Shown here: in pieces, positions 1-7,684 of the stretch
How the letters are laid out: every line of letters starts with the position of its first letter
How positions within the stretch are numbered: position 1 is the stretch's first letter
Assembly: GCF_014502795.1 (NCBI RefSeq)
Contig: NZ_JACVHF010000001.1
Location: 496,001 to 560,000, forward strand
From: Heliobacterium chlorum
GTDB taxonomy: Bacteria > Bacillota > Desulfitobacteriia > Heliobacteriales > Heliobacteriaceae
Direction: 5' to 3'
Length of the DNA: 64,000 nt
Translations under genes and position numbers: made by a program
The notes under the pieces: generated by a model
Database searches by the model: none
What the model was told of the DNA's origin: nothing
Seen by the model: only the letters and a program-made list of their open reading frames with translations

Positions 1-806
1 TTCAGTCCCTTATAGAGCTTATATAAGGTGGGGCTTGTTTGGAACTGCTCCATCAGTTTTTCAATGGCTTCATGGGCAATGATACCGGCATGCATCACCG
101 TCGGGATGCCCAAGGCAATCACAGGAACGCCCATCGTCTCCAGGTTGATGCCAGCACGCTTGTTGCCTACACCGGATCCGGGATGAATTCCCGTATTGGC
201 CAACTGAACGCTTGTAGCGATGCGATCGACGGAACTGGTTGCCAAGGCGTCGATGGCGATGACCAGATCAGGGCGGGTTTTTTCGACGATCCCTTTGATG
301 ATCTCTGCGGTCTCAATTCCCGTCAATCCGAGCACACCGGGGGCGATAGCGCTGACCGGCCGCAATCCGCCAGCCAATTCTTCTGGTGCATACTGGTGCA
401 GATGGCGGGTCACCATGGTATAATCGACGACTTTTGGCCCCAGCGCATCCGGGGTGGCGTTCCAGTTACCCAAGCCGACCACGAGGACAGAACCGTCCGG
501 TCTTAACCGGAGCAGACCTGTCAATTCCTTGGCTAAGATCGAAGCGATTTGTTGATGAACTTCCCGGTTATTATCGCGCAACTGCGGTGCATCAATGGTT
601 ACGTAGGTGCCGACAGGTTTTCCCATGGATTGCTCGCCTTGAACGTTTTCCACGATGACCGTCGTCACCGTCGCTGTCGGGTGCTGCGTTTTAAAGACCT
701 TTACACCGGGAATATCGGAACCTCTTTCTTGACGAATCACGTCATGGGCTTCAACAGCCATATCGAGCCGAATGCCGAGATTTCCGTAAAGTTGAGAACG
801 GCTCAT
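1..806 (-). CDS. gpr: GPR spore germination endopeptidase (partial, C-terminus beyond window)
   Basis: This protease degrades the small acid-soluble proteins that coat spore DNA when the spore germinates. The reverse strand is open from an ATG at 806 (after AAGGGAGG) to the window edge, giving 268 residues with no stop; family members are about 330-370 aa, so the C-terminal part is missing. Family-typical stretches are visible: LGIRLDMAVEA near the N-terminus (the propeptide cleavage region), VGLGNWNATPDALGPKVV, YTMVTRHL, and GVPVIALGIPTVMHA. The gene diverges from rsmD. Sporulation sigma factors usually transcribe it; I could not identify that promoter. Identification is firm. Confidence 0.95.
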   Translation of the reverse strand, partial: MSRSQLYGNLGIRLDMAVEAHDVIRQERGSDIPGVKVFKTQHPTATVTTVIVENVQGEQSMGKPVGTYVTIDAPQLRDNNREVHQQIASILAKELTGLLRLRPDGSVLVVGLGNWNATPDALGPKVVDYTMVTRHLHQYAPEELAGGLRPVSAIAPGVLGLTGIETAEIIKGIVEKTRPDLVIAIDALATSSVDRIATSVQLANTGIHPGSGVGNKRAGINLETMGVPVIALGIPTVMHAGIIAHEAIEKLMEQFQTSPTLYKLYKGL

Positions 807-843
807 CGCCAAACCTCCCTTATTCCATCCATTAAGAATCAAT

Positions 844-864
844 GTACCACTAGGACAGTGGTAC
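844..864. promoter_or_regulatory. 8-bp inverted repeat between gpr and rsmD
   Basis: GTACCACT (844-851) and AGTGGTAC (857-864) form a perfect inverted repeat around a 5-base spacer, 38 bp upstream of gpr and about 20 bp upstream of the rsmD -35 box. No T-run follows on either strand, so it does not look like a terminator. An operator or a 5'-leader hairpin of gpr are both possible. Confidence 0.4.
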
Positions 865-883
865 CATTCCTCTTTTGCTAGAA

Positions 884-912
884 TTGTCGAACGGGGGAGG
901 GCATGTTATAAT
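884..912 (+). promoter_or_regulatory. Sigma-A-type promoter for rsmD-coaD
   Basis: TTGTCG (884-889), a 17-base spacer and a perfect TATAAT (907-912) lie 30 bp upstream of the rsmD ATG. The -35 box is part of TTGTCGAA (884-891), which equals the consensus Spo0A box, so Spo0A could compete with RNA polymerase here. The promoter is well supported; the Spo0A reading is inference. Confidence 0.65.
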
Positions 913-941
913 TTGGGTAATGTCGTCGAAAGGGGAAGGAA

Positions 942-1493
942 ATGCGTATCATTGCCGGTCAAGCACGCGGCCACCGATTGGCTGCTGTGAAGGGCTCCAA
1001 GACCCGCCCAACAGCAGACCGCGTTAAAGAAGCTCTATTCAATGTACTTGCTGGGCGTATCCCCGACGCCCGATGTCTTGATCTGTTTGCAGGGACCGGC
1101 GCACTTGGATTGGAAGCGTTAAGCCGTGGTGCTGAACAAGTATATTGGGTCGAAAAAGACCAAGAAGCCTGTCGAGTCATACAGAAAAACATGGATACAA
1201 CTGGCCTTGCGAATGGAACGATTATGAGGCAAGACGTTTATTCGGCATGCCGGATGCTTTTACAGCAAGGAAAACGGTTTGACTTGATTTTTGCCGATCC
1301 CCCCTACAAACAAAATCTTCTGCCGGAAGTGTTGGAATTGGTCGCCCAAGGTCTGCTTTCTGCCGATGGCGTTCTGATTCTTGAGACAAGCCGCGATGAG
1401 ACATTGCCTGAACGAATAGGCCGACTCGGTCATATACGTTCAAACCGTTACGGCGATACAATGATTCATTATTATCAGTGGCTAGAATCGTAA
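942..1493 (+). CDS. rsmD: 16S rRNA (guanine-966-N2) methyltransferase RsmD
   Basis: This enzyme methylates N2 of G966 in the small-subunit rRNA using S-adenosylmethionine, during 30S assembly in the cytoplasm. The 183-residue product matches the family length. It starts with RIIAGQARGHRL, carries the SAM-binding motif DLFAGTGALG at residues 47-56 and the catalytic DPPY at 119-122. The ATG at 942 follows AGGGGAAGGA. The gene is 12 bp upstream of coaD, the ylbH-ylbI arrangement of B. subtilis. Confidence 0.96.
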   Translation: MRIIAGQARGHRLAAVKGSKTRPTADRVKEALFNVLAGRIPDARCLDLFAGTGALGLEALSRGAEQVYWVEKDQEACRVIQKNMDTTGLANGTIMRQDVYSACRMLLQQGKRFDLIFADPPYKQNLLPEVLELVAQGLLSADGVLILETSRDETLPERIGRLGHIRSNRYGDTMIHYYQWLES

Positions 1494-1505
1494 GGAGGCT
1501 GCTCT

Positions 1506-1994
1506 GTGGCAATCGCCGTTTATCCTGGAAGCTTTGATCCGATCACCAAGGGACACATGGATATTGTGGAAAGGGCGGCACAAATCTTTGACGAACTGAT
1601 TGTAGCTGTCGTTCACAACCCTAGCAAAAAGCCTTTGTTTACGATGGAAGAGCGAGTGGAAATGATCCGCGTCGCTTCCCAGCATCTGACGAATGTGACG
1701 GTGAAGTCTTTTTCCGGGCTGCTTGTAGACTTCGCCAAAAAAGAGAAGGCCAACGCGATTGTTCGAGGCCTTCGAGCCGTGTCTGATTTCGAGATTGAAT
1801 TTCAAATGGCCTTGATGAATAAAACACTTTACCCTCAGGCGGAAACGGTTTTCCTTGCTACGACTACAGACTACGCCTTTATTAGCAGCTCCATGGTAAA
1901 AGAAGTCGCCTCCTTTGGCGGCGATGTACAGGAATACCTGCCGCCGATTGTACAGGAACGCATGGCCGAAAAGTATGGTAAAAAAGGTACCTGA
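1506..1994 (+). CDS. coaD: Phosphopantetheine adenylyltransferase
   Basis: CoaD makes dephospho-CoA from 4'-phosphopantetheine and ATP, the penultimate step of coenzyme A synthesis. The 162-aa length is standard. [11 protein letters not shown] at residues 7-17 contains the T/HxGH nucleotidyltransferase motif, and ISSSMVKE is the second conserved ATP-binding segment. The start is GTG at 1506 after AAGGAGGCTGCTCT. Its supply of CoA and ACP prosthetic group links it to the fatty-acid operon 4 kb downstream. Confidence 0.97.
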   Translation: MAIAVYPGSFDPITKGHMDIVERAAQIFDELIVAVVHNPSKKPLFTMEERVEMIRVASQHLTNVTVKSFSGLLVDFAKKEKANAIVRGLRAVSDFEIEFQMALMNKTLYPQAETVFLATTTDYAFISSSMVKEVASFGGDVQEYLPPIVQERMAEKYGKKGT

Positions 1995-2026
1995 TGATAA
2001 CAGGATAGACTGAAGGGGGGACAAAA

Positions 2027-2551
2027 ATGGAGCGTTCAGTATCTTTTGAGGGGACAGCTGCTCGTCTGACCGATGGCAAAGGAAGCATTTTGCGCATCCT
2101 CGATGAAATCGAGGAAATGGTGGAAACGGCGACTCGCATTCCTATGACTGGGAAAGTCCTCGTGGACGATCATGCCTTGCTAGACAGCATCGATCGCATC
2201 CGCACCGGCCTGCCGGAAGAATTGCGCCAAGCCAAATGGCTCACGAAAGAACGGCAGCGGGTTATCCAAGAAGCGGAAGCAGAATGTGAACGCATGATAG
2301 AAGAAACAAAAACTTATGTAGCGAAGATGGCCGGCGAGACAGAGATCGTTCGCATGGCTCAAGCCAAAGCGGAAGAGATATTGGCAGAGGCGAAACGAAC
2401 TGCTAATGATCTGAAGGTGGATGCTCGTGATTATGCCGACGAAGTGCTTCGCCAAATGGAGCAAACGCTAACCAAGTCGATCAATACGGTTCGCAAAGGT
2501 CGAGAGGAACTACAAGAACACTGGGGACGAGAGCGGGAAGAAGAATATTAA
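2027..2551 (+). CDS. Coiled-coil protein of unknown function next to coaD
   Basis: I recognise this only as a coiled-coil protein often seen beside coaD in Clostridia and sometimes labelled ATPase or V-ATPase subunit H-like. The 174 residues begin with a short segment (ILRILDEIEEMVETATRIPMTGKVLVDD) that may be the specific domain. The rest is strongly charged and helical, rich in E, K, R and A in a heptad-like pattern. There is no signal peptide or membrane segment. The ATG at 2027 follows AGGGGGGACAAAA. It is last in the rsmD-coaD unit and is followed at once by a terminator. Resemblance to the ATP synthase stalk may only reflect the coiled coil, so I assign no function. Confidence 0.8.
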   Translation: MERSVSFEGTAARLTDGKGSILRILDEIEEMVETATRIPMTGKVLVDDHALLDSIDRIRTGLPEELRQAKWLTKERQRVIQEAEAECERMIEETKTYVAKMAGETEIVRMAQAKAEEILAEAKRTANDLKVDARDYADEVLRQMEQTLTKSINTVRKGREELQEHWGREREEEY

Positions 2552-2578
2552 CATACGGTTATGTATAGTTTAGTAGAC

Positions 2579-2620
2579 AGAGGGTGTAAAACTTTACACT
2601 CTCTTTCACTTTTTTCTTGC
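2579..2620 (+). terminator. Terminator after rsmD-coaD unit, shared with convergent ylbJ
   Basis: AGAGGGTGTAAA (2579-2590) pairs with TTTACACTCTCT (2593-2604) with one G-T pair, and is followed by TTTCACTTTTTTC. It lies between the coiled-coil gene and the stop codon of ylbJ on the other strand, so it may serve both directions. Confidence 0.8.
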
Positions 2621-3781
2621 ACCTTTGATGAAAATCATAGAAAATATCAGCATAATTCCTATCAGCCCATAGACAAGGCCGCTTTTACCAGGCCAGATCC
2701 ACCAAAGGTTAAATTCGGCTAGAGGAGGGATGTAGGAAGAGGACATAGGGAGGGGAAGATAGAGAAGCAGCACATAGAGAATCGCCATGGAGAGAAAACC
2801 TTGCGCTAATCGAGCTAGGAGATACCGGCTGAGGCGAACCCCTGTGCCTGCCAAAAAGGTAGACACCTGAGCTTGAATCGATATGCCGCTCCAGGCCAGA
2901 ATAAACGATGTCATCATTAGTCGTTCAGTTAAAGGAGCATGGGCCGCCGCGATCTGTTGACAGCCGATGCTCATCTCCAACAGACCGGCAATCATTCCGG
3001 GAGCCAGGGTCGGGGTGAGGCGCAACCATGGAAGAACCTCTTCCAGACCGCTCAGCAGGGGAGTGATCACGTCTCCGGCCAATAAAAGGCGGAAAGTGAC
3101 GACGAAAAACATCATATATCCGCCGATGGCCAAGATGTTGTTCATCCCACGGGTAATTGCCGTTCCCAGAATTTCTCCAGGCGGTTTAGACTGCAGCGAA
3201 AAAAGCTTCCACTCTGCCTCAAGCCGCTTCCACAGGCTGGACCCTCTCCCGACCGTGGAAAAGGAACGAGGTGGTGGAGGGAGTGTTCGAGTATATAACC
3301 AACCCACCGCCAAGTTAGCGCCATAATGGGCTGCTGCAAGCATCAGACCGGCTTCAGAGGAACCAAAAAGGCCGGCTCCGACGGCACCGAGCATGAACAA
3401 GGGGCTGGCGTTGTTCGTAAACAGGGCGAGACGTTCTCCCTCTGTCGTCGTCAAAGCGCCTTCCCGGATCAAACGGGCCGTCATGATGGCACCCACAGGA
3501 AATCCGGTCGTAAAGCCGATCGCCACGACGACGGCTGCAGTACCAGGCAGTCGGAAAAGAGGACGCATCAATGGCTCCAACATGACACCGACCAGACGGG
3601 GCAGGCCCATTCCTAAAATCAGTTCTGCAACGACTAAAAAGGGGAACAAGGCAGGTAACAAGACAGTTAACCACAACTGTAATCCTTCCCGGGCTGCCGA
3701 CAGAGACTCTGAGGGATAATAAACCATAAGAGGTGTCAGCAGAAGAAAATATAGGAAAAGGGCGATGGGACCTTTACCCAT
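2606..3781 (-). CDS. ylbJ: Sporulation integral membrane protein YlbJ
   Basis: YlbJ is a polytopic membrane protein needed for normal spore envelope formation in B. subtilis, where it is made in the mother cell. The predicted product is 391 aa with about nine hydrophobic segments and the nucleoside-recognition or gate-like region around LWLTVLLPALFPFLVVAEL and GFTTGFPVGA. The frame is open 42 codons further upstream, but ATG at 3781 has a good GGAGG and begins the conserved sequence, so I use it. It sits downstream of rsmD-coaD as in B. subtilis, but on the opposite strand. What it transports is not known. Confidence 0.92.
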   Translation of the reverse strand: MGKGPIALFLYFLLLTPLMVYYPSESLSAAREGLQLWLTVLLPALFPFLVVAELILGMGLPRLVGVMLEPLMRPLFRLPGTAAVVVAIGFTTGFPVGAIMTARLIREGALTTTEGERLALFTNNASPLFMLGAVGAGLFGSSEAGLMLAAAHYGANLAVGWLYTRTLPPPPRSFSTVGRGSSLWKRLEAEWKLFSLQSKPPGEILGTAITRGMNNILAIGGYMMFFVVTFRLLLAGDVITPLLSGLEEVLPWLRLTPTLAPGMIAGLLEMSIGCQQIAAAHAPLTERLMMTSFILAWSGISIQAQVSTFLAGTGVRLSRYLLARLAQGFLSMAILYVLLLYLPLPMSSSYIPPLAEFNLWWIWPGKSGLVYGLIGIMLIFSMIFIKGARKK

Positions 3782-3806
3782 AAAACACCAAACCTCCAAT
3801 ATAACA

Positions 3807-3821
3807 AATTTTCTGAAAGTT
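3807..3821. promoter_or_regulatory. Near-consensus CodY box upstream of ackA
   Basis: AATTTTCTGAAAGTT matches the CodY consensus AATTTTCWGAAAATT at 14 of 15 positions. It lies between divergent ylbJ and ackA, centred about 75 bp upstream of the predicted ackA transcription start. In B. subtilis CodY activates ackA from an upstream site. The CodY encoded at 57654 has a DNA-binding helix almost identical to the B. subtilis one as I remember it, so the same motif is expected. Binding itself is inferred. Confidence 0.7.
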
Positions 3822-3853
3822 TTGCACCTAATTCGACGAAATAGTCTTATTAA

Positions 3854-3882
3854 ATGACAACCGCTAAGCCATTGGGTATAGT
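3854..3882 (+). promoter_or_regulatory. Sigma-A promoter for ackA
   Basis: ATGACA (3854-3859), a 17-base spacer and TATAGT (3877-3882) each match consensus at five of six positions. Transcription would start near 3889, giving a leader of about 40 bases before the ackA ATG. Confidence 0.65.
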
Positions 3883-3928
3883 AATAATGAAAAAAAAGAC
3901 AAGTCACAAAAGCATAAGGAGGATTTCA

Positions 3929-5119
3929 ATGATTATCTTAGTTATCAACTCTGGAAGTTCTTCGCTCAAATATCAAGTTTTTGATATGCAGAACGAAACT
4001 CTTCTGGCCAAGGGACTTGTCGAAAGGATTGGGCTTAACGGTTCCTTGTTAACCCATCGTCCTTCCGGGAAAAATCCCGTCGTCATGGAGACGGACATTC
4101 CAAATCATGACACAGCGATTCAGATGACCGTGGACGCCTTAATTCATGAGGAGTATGGTGTTATCAAATCGCTGCGGGAAATCAACGCTGTCGGTCATCG
4201 CGTTGCCCACGGCGGAGACAAGTTTTCCGATTCGGCCGTTATCGACGAGAAGGCTCTCGCAGACATTCGCGCCCTCTTCGAAGTAGCCCCCTTGCATAAC
4301 CCACCTGCCGTTATGGGGATCGAGGCATGCCAGCACATGCTGCCTGGTGTTCCGCAAGTAGCTGTCTTCGATACAGCTTTCCATCAAACCATCCCCGCAG
4401 AGGCTTATATGTACGCCTTGCCTTATGAGTTGGCCAAAAAATACTCCCTTCGCCGCTATGGATTTCACGGAACTTCCCACAAATATGTGGCTCAGCGGGC
4501 CGCAGCTATGCTCGGTCGCCCCTTAGAGGAACTGAAGATCATCACCTGTCACCTGGGCAATGGTGCCTCTATCGCTGCCGTACTTAAGGGCAACTCGGTA
4601 GATACGTCCATGGGCTTCACGCCCCTGGAAGGTCTGGTGATGGGCACTCGCGTCGGCGATATGGATCCGGCTGTGGTTCCTTTTATTATGGAAAAAGAAA
4701 ACATGACGCCGGCTCAAGTGAGCGACTTTATGAATAAAAAATGCGGCGTCCTCGGTGTATCCGGTGTTTCCAGCGACTTCCGTGACTTAGAGGAAGGAGC
4801 CGACAACGGGAACGAACAATGCCGCTTGGCCCTCGATATGTTTGCCTACCGTGTTAAAAAATATATTGGCGCTTACGCTGCCGCTATGAACGGTGTCGAC
4901 GCCATCGTCTTTACAGCAGGTTTGGGAGAAAACTCGTCGTCTATGCGCAAGACCGTCTGCAGCGGGCTGGAATACCTCGGTGTGAGACTGGACGAAGAGA
5001 AAAACAAAGGACGGGGAGAAGCGGACGTATCCCTGCCCGGTGCCGCCTGTCGCGTCATGGTGATACCGACGAACGAAGAGTTGATGATCGCCCGGGACAC
5101 TTTCCGCCTAGCAAAATAA
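3929..5119 (+). CDS. ackA: Acetate kinase
   Basis: AckA interconverts acetyl phosphate plus ADP with acetate plus ATP, the ATP-yielding step of acetate fermentation. The 396-aa product matches the family. Visible signatures are [12 protein letters not shown] at the N-terminus, [12 protein letters not shown] with the active-site histidine, HLGNGAS, and the C-terminal FTAGLGENS. The frame is open upstream to 3854, but ATG at 3929 with AAGGAGGATTTCA begins the conserved protein. No phosphotransacetylase is adjacent. The upstream CodY box suggests activation when branched-chain amino acids are plentiful. Confidence 0.97.
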   Translation: MIILVINSGSSSLKYQVFDMQNETLLAKGLVERIGLNGSLLTHRPSGKNPVVMETDIPNHDTAIQMTVDALIHEEYGVIKSLREINAVGHRVAHGGDKFSDSAVIDEKALADIRALFEVAPLHNPPAVMGIEACQHMLPGVPQVAVFDTAFHQTIPAEAYMYALPYELAKKYSLRRYGFHGTSHKYVAQRAAAMLGRPLEELKIITCHLGNGASIAAVLKGNSVDTSMGFTPLEGLVMGTRVGDMDPAVVPFIMEKENMTPAQVSDFMNKKCGVLGVSGVSSDFRDLEEGADNGNEQCRLALDMFAYRVKKYIGAYAAAMNGVDAIVFTAGLGENSSSMRKTVCSGLEYLGVRLDEEKNKGRGEADVSLPGAACRVMVIPTNEELMIARDTFRLAK

Positions 5120-5127
5120 CTTCTCCA

Positions 5128-5156
5128 TTGACAGTATAAGCAGGCCTTTGTATAAT
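5128..5156 (+). promoter_or_regulatory. Perfect-consensus sigma-A promoter for yceD-rpmF
   Basis: TTGACA (5128-5133), a 17-base spacer and TATAAT (5151-5156) match the housekeeping promoter consensus exactly. It lies just after the ackA stop codon and about 34 bp upstream of the YceD start, so yceD-rpmF should be strongly and constitutively transcribed. Confidence 0.85.
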
Positions 5157-5189
5157 AATGGCTGGTTCTTTTCTAAAGAGGTGGAGAAT

Positions 5190-5732
5190 ATGCGAGTCGA
5201 TGAGGGTTTATTACGAAAGGTCCGTGAACGGTGGCAGCCGCTTCCCTGGTCCGGTCAATGGGAAGAAGTGGAATTGGAAGAAGACCTCCGTCCTGTGATG
5301 CCAGCCCATGTCGAAGGGAAAGTATCTCGGGAAGAAGGCGGGTACCGGTTTCAAGGAACCCTGTCGGCTCGGTTGACAGCCCCTTGTCATCGCTGTTTGC
5401 GTCCGGTCGAGTTTGCCCTCGACGTTCCCGTAGAGGCTCTTTTTACGACATCCCCTGTGGATGAAACCTCGGAAGAAACGATGCCGGAGGGTGACATTCC
5501 TCGATATCCCTTGGAAAGCGAGAGGGTTTTGGACCTATCTCCTGCCCTTCATGATGCCCTCGTATTAGCTTTGCCCATGAAAGTTTTGTGCCAAGAGGAT
5601 TGTCCGGGTCTCTGTCCGCACTGTGGTGCCCTTCTGGAAGAAGGCCCTTGTGGTTGTTCTGAAGGCCCTGCAGACCCCCGGATGGCCCCTCTCCTGGCCT
5701 TGCTGAATGGCAACGAACGTTCTCAAAAATAA
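5190..5732 (+). CDS. yceD: YceD family protein (DUF177), upstream of rpmF
   Basis: YceD proteins are encoded next to rpmF in most bacteria and are linked to 23S rRNA or 50S maturation, although the mechanism is poorly known. The 180-aa product has CHRCL in the middle and the typical C-terminal CQEDCPGLCPHCGALLEEG with CGC after it, probably a metal-binding cluster. I start at ATG 5190 (AGAGGTGGAGAAT) rather than the upstream 5148, which would fall inside the promoter region. It is 15 bp from rpmF. Confidence 0.92.
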   Translation: MRVDEGLLRKVRERWQPLPWSGQWEEVELEEDLRPVMPAHVEGKVSREEGGYRFQGTLSARLTAPCHRCLRPVEFALDVPVEALFTTSPVDETSEETMPEGDIPRYPLESERVLDLSPALHDALVLALPMKVLCQEDCPGLCPHCGALLEEGPCGCSEGPADPRMAPLLALLNGNERSQK

Positions 5733-5747
5733 AAGGAGGTGTAGGAG

Positions 5748-5927
5748 ATGGGTGTTCCTCAGCACCGGAGATCGAAGTCGCGCAACCGTCAGCGTCGTGC
5801 GGCACAGAAGTTGGAACCGGTTTCTTTCGGTTCCTGCCCTCAATGCCATGAACCCAAAATGCCCCACCACGTTTGCCCGAGCTGCGGGTATTATCGTGAT
5901 CGGGAAGTTGGCAAAAAAGCCGAATAA
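5748..5927 (+). CDS. rpmF: 50S ribosomal protein L32
   Basis: This 59-residue zinc-ribbon ribosomal protein of the large subunit begins MGVPQHRRSKSRNRQRR, the usual basic N-terminus. It carries CPQCHEPKMPHHVCPSC, a four-cysteine zinc site. It was found by reading the sequence after the strong AAAAGGAGGTG ribosome binding site. It forms an operon with yceD and ends just before a terminator. Confidence 0.97.
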   Translation: MGVPQHRRSKSRNRQRRAAQKLEPVSFGSCPQCHEPKMPHHVCPSCGYYRDREVGKKAE

Positions 5928-5940
5928 GTTTCCAGTTCAG

Positions 5941-5975
5941 AAATGGCCTATCGTTGTATAGGCCATTTTCTTTTG
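5941..5975 (+). terminator. Terminator after rpmF
   Basis: AATGGCCTAT (5942-5951) pairs with ATAGGCCATT (5958-5967) over a 6-base loop, followed by TTCTTTT. This is a clear intrinsic terminator 14 bp after the rpmF stop. Confidence 0.88.
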
Positions 5976-5982
5976 GTATAAT
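5954..5982 (+). promoter_or_regulatory. Possible distal promoter for fapR operon
   Basis: TTGTAT (5954-5959), 17 bases, then a perfect TATAAT (5977-5982). The -35 element overlaps the rpmF terminator hairpin and matches only half of the consensus. It could be a second, upstream promoter of the fatty-acid operon, but the proximal one at 6016 is better placed. Confidence 0.35.
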
Positions 5983-6015
5983 AAGGAAATATAAGGAAAA
6001 ATACATCGATTAGAC

Positions 6016-6044
6016 TTGCAAAATGAAAAAAACGGAGGTATACT
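6016..6044 (+). promoter_or_regulatory. Promoter of the fapR-plsX-fab operon
   Basis: TTGCAA (6016-6021), a 17-base spacer and TATACT (6039-6044). The expected start of transcription is about 6051, which falls on the FapR palindrome, as expected for an autorepressed promoter. Confidence 0.7.
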
Positions 6045-6049
6045 TTGAA

Positions 6050-6066
6050 TTAGTAGCAGCTACTAT
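6050..6066. promoter_or_regulatory. FapR operator
   Basis: TTAGTAGCAGCTACTAT contains a perfect 7-1-7 palindrome, TAGTAGC A GCTACTA (6051-6065). FapR sites in Bacillus and Staphylococcus are about 17-bp palindromes with TTAGTA/TACTAA arms. Its placement across +1 of the fapR promoter and 31 bp before the fapR ATG supports autoregulation: FapR would block transcription until malonyl-CoA releases it. Confidence 0.75.
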
Positions 6067-6096
6067 AAAAAACTGTACTCTGCAGGGGGAATAGCG

Positions 6097-6666
6097 ATGG
6101 GGGCGCGAGAAAAAAAGGAAGTGCGCCTGGCCAAATTGGAGAAGATACTGCAGGAAAACCCCTTACATTCTGATGGGGAACTGGCCCGGAGACTCGGTGT
6201 CAGCATACAGACCGTTCGCTTAGACCGCCAACAGATCGGGATACCGGAGTTGCGTGAGCGGGCGCGCCAGGTCGCTGTGGAGCACTTAAAGGACACTCGT
6301 ACCTTTACCGGGGAAGAAATCGTCGGAGAAGTGACCTATCTGATCGTCGGAAAAGAAGGGACTTCCCAACTTCGCTTTACCGAAGCGATGCTGCAGAGTT
6401 CATCCGTAGCCAGAGGGCATTACCTCTTTGCCCAAGCAAATTCCCTAGCGGTAGCTATCGTGGACGCGCCTACAGCTATGACAGCTCTGTCTCGCGTCCG
6501 TAACCGCCGCCCTGTACTATTGGGCGAGGTCGTCGAAGCCAAAGCCCATATCGTCAAGGTTGTCGGCGCTCGGAATATTATCCGTGTCGTCAGCCGTGTG
6601 GGAAATGAGATTGTATTTTCTGGCAAATTTTACATTATAGCTCGAGATAGGCTATCCCGACCATAA
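6097..6666 (+). CDS. fapR: Fatty acid and phospholipid biosynthesis repressor FapR
   Basis: FapR represses lipid synthesis genes and is released from DNA by malonyl-CoA or malonyl-ACP. The 189-aa product has an N-terminal helix-turn-helix (about residues 25-49, DGELARRLGVSIQTVRLDRQ), a linker helix, and a C-terminal hotdog effector domain. ARGHYLFAQANSLAVA falls at 105-120 and carries the effector-pocket Arg106-Gly107 and Asn115. The ATG at 6097 follows CAGGGGGAATAGCG. It heads the operon, 13 bp from plsX, and its operator lies directly upstream. Confidence 0.96.
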   Translation: MGAREKKEVRLAKLEKILQENPLHSDGELARRLGVSIQTVRLDRQQIGIPELRERARQVAVEHLKDTRTFTGEEIVGEVTYLIVGKEGTSQLRFTEAMLQSSSVARGHYLFAQANSLAVAIVDAPTAMTALSRVRNRRPVLLGEVVEAKAHIVKVVGARNIIRVVSRVGNEIVFSGKFYIIARDRLSRP

Positions 6667-6679
6667 GGAGGAAATACTT

Positions 6680-7684
6680 TTGCGCATTGCGCTGGACGCC
6701 ATGGGCGGGGATCATGCACCGGAGGAGATCGTAAAAGGGGCTATTGAGGCAGCTTTAGAGATGGATATCAACATCTTTCTGGTAGGCCGGCCTGAAGCGA
6801 TCGAACCGCTGCTTCAGCAAGCTCCCACAACCGTCCGTAAGCGGATAGAAATCGTCGCCGCGTCGGAAGTTATCGCCATGGATGAATCACCGGCCACAGC
6901 CCTGCGAAAAAAGAAAGACGCTTCCATTGTCGTTGCCACCCGCCTTGTGAAGGAGGGGAAGGCCGAAGCTCTCGTCTCCGCAGGTTCGACAGGTGCCCAG
7001 ATGGCTGCTTCACTTCTCGGACTCGGGCGGATTTCAGGCATTGATCGCCCGGCAATCGCTACCATTCTTCCTACCTTGGAAGGTGGCAAACTGCTCCTCG
7101 ATGTGGGGGCCAATGCAGAAGCAAAGCCGAAAAACTTACTTCAGTTTGCTATGATGGGCAGTGTCTACGCCGAAAAAGTTATGGGGATCTCCAATCCTCG
7201 GGTAGCCCTGCTCAATATCGGTGAAGAAGAAACGAAGGGCAATGAATTAGTCCTCAGCACCTACGGGATGCTGAAAGAAGCGCCCATTCGTTTTATCGGG
7301 AACGTGGAAGGCCGAGATTTGTTTTTTGGCCGTGCCGATGTGATCGTCTGTGACGGCTTTGTGGGTAATGTCGTCTTAAAATTCGGTGAGGGCATGATCG
7401 GTGCCTTGACCAAAATGATCAAAGATGAACTAAAAAACAGCCGGTTGGCCCAACTCGGTGCGCTGCTGGCTACACCGGCACTGCGGGAGATGGGCAAACG
7501 GCTCGATTATGCTGAATACGGCGGTGCACCTCTTTTAGGTGTCAACGGCGTGTCGATCATCTGTCACGGCTCATCGAAAGCGAAAGCCATCAAGAACGCC
7601 TTGCGAGTGGCACAGCAGGGCGTTGAGGAACGATTCATCCAAGCGATTAAAGAGCATATCCCGGGAAGGGGGGAGCCGGTTTGA
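6680..7684 (+). CDS. plsX: Phosphate acyltransferase PlsX
   Basis: PlsX converts acyl-ACP to acyl-phosphate, the acyl donor that PlsY uses for the first acylation of glycerol-3-phosphate. It acts at the membrane surface. The 334-aa product begins RIALDAMGGDHAPEEIVKG and has the family core SAGSTGAQMAASLLGLGRI and DVGANAEAKPKNLLQFA. The start is TTG at 6680 after TAAGGAGGAAATACT. Its stop overlaps the fabH start (TTGA, 7681-7684), so translation is probably coupled. Belongs to the FapR operon. Confidence 0.97.
   Translation: MRIALDAMGGDHAPEEIVKGAIEAALEMDINIFLVGRPEAIEPLLQQAPTTVRKRIEIVAASEVIAMDESPATALRKKKDASIVVATRLVKEGKAEALVSAGSTGAQMAASLLGLGRISGIDRPAIATILPTLEGGKLLLDVGANAEAKPKNLLQFAMMGSVYAEKVMGISNPRVALLNIGEEETKGNELVLSTYGMLKEAPIRFIGNVEGRDLFFGRADVIVCDGFVGNVVLKFGEGMIGALTKMIKDELKNSRLAQLGALLATPALREMGKRLDYAEYGGAPLLGVNGVSIICHGSSKAKAIKNALRVAQQGVEERFIQAIKEHIPGRGEPV

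Noticed and set aside
39-506. 155-aa open frame on the plus strand at the window start
   Set aside because: It is antisense to gpr, which shows clear protease family motifs; the plus frame has no recognisable protein pattern.
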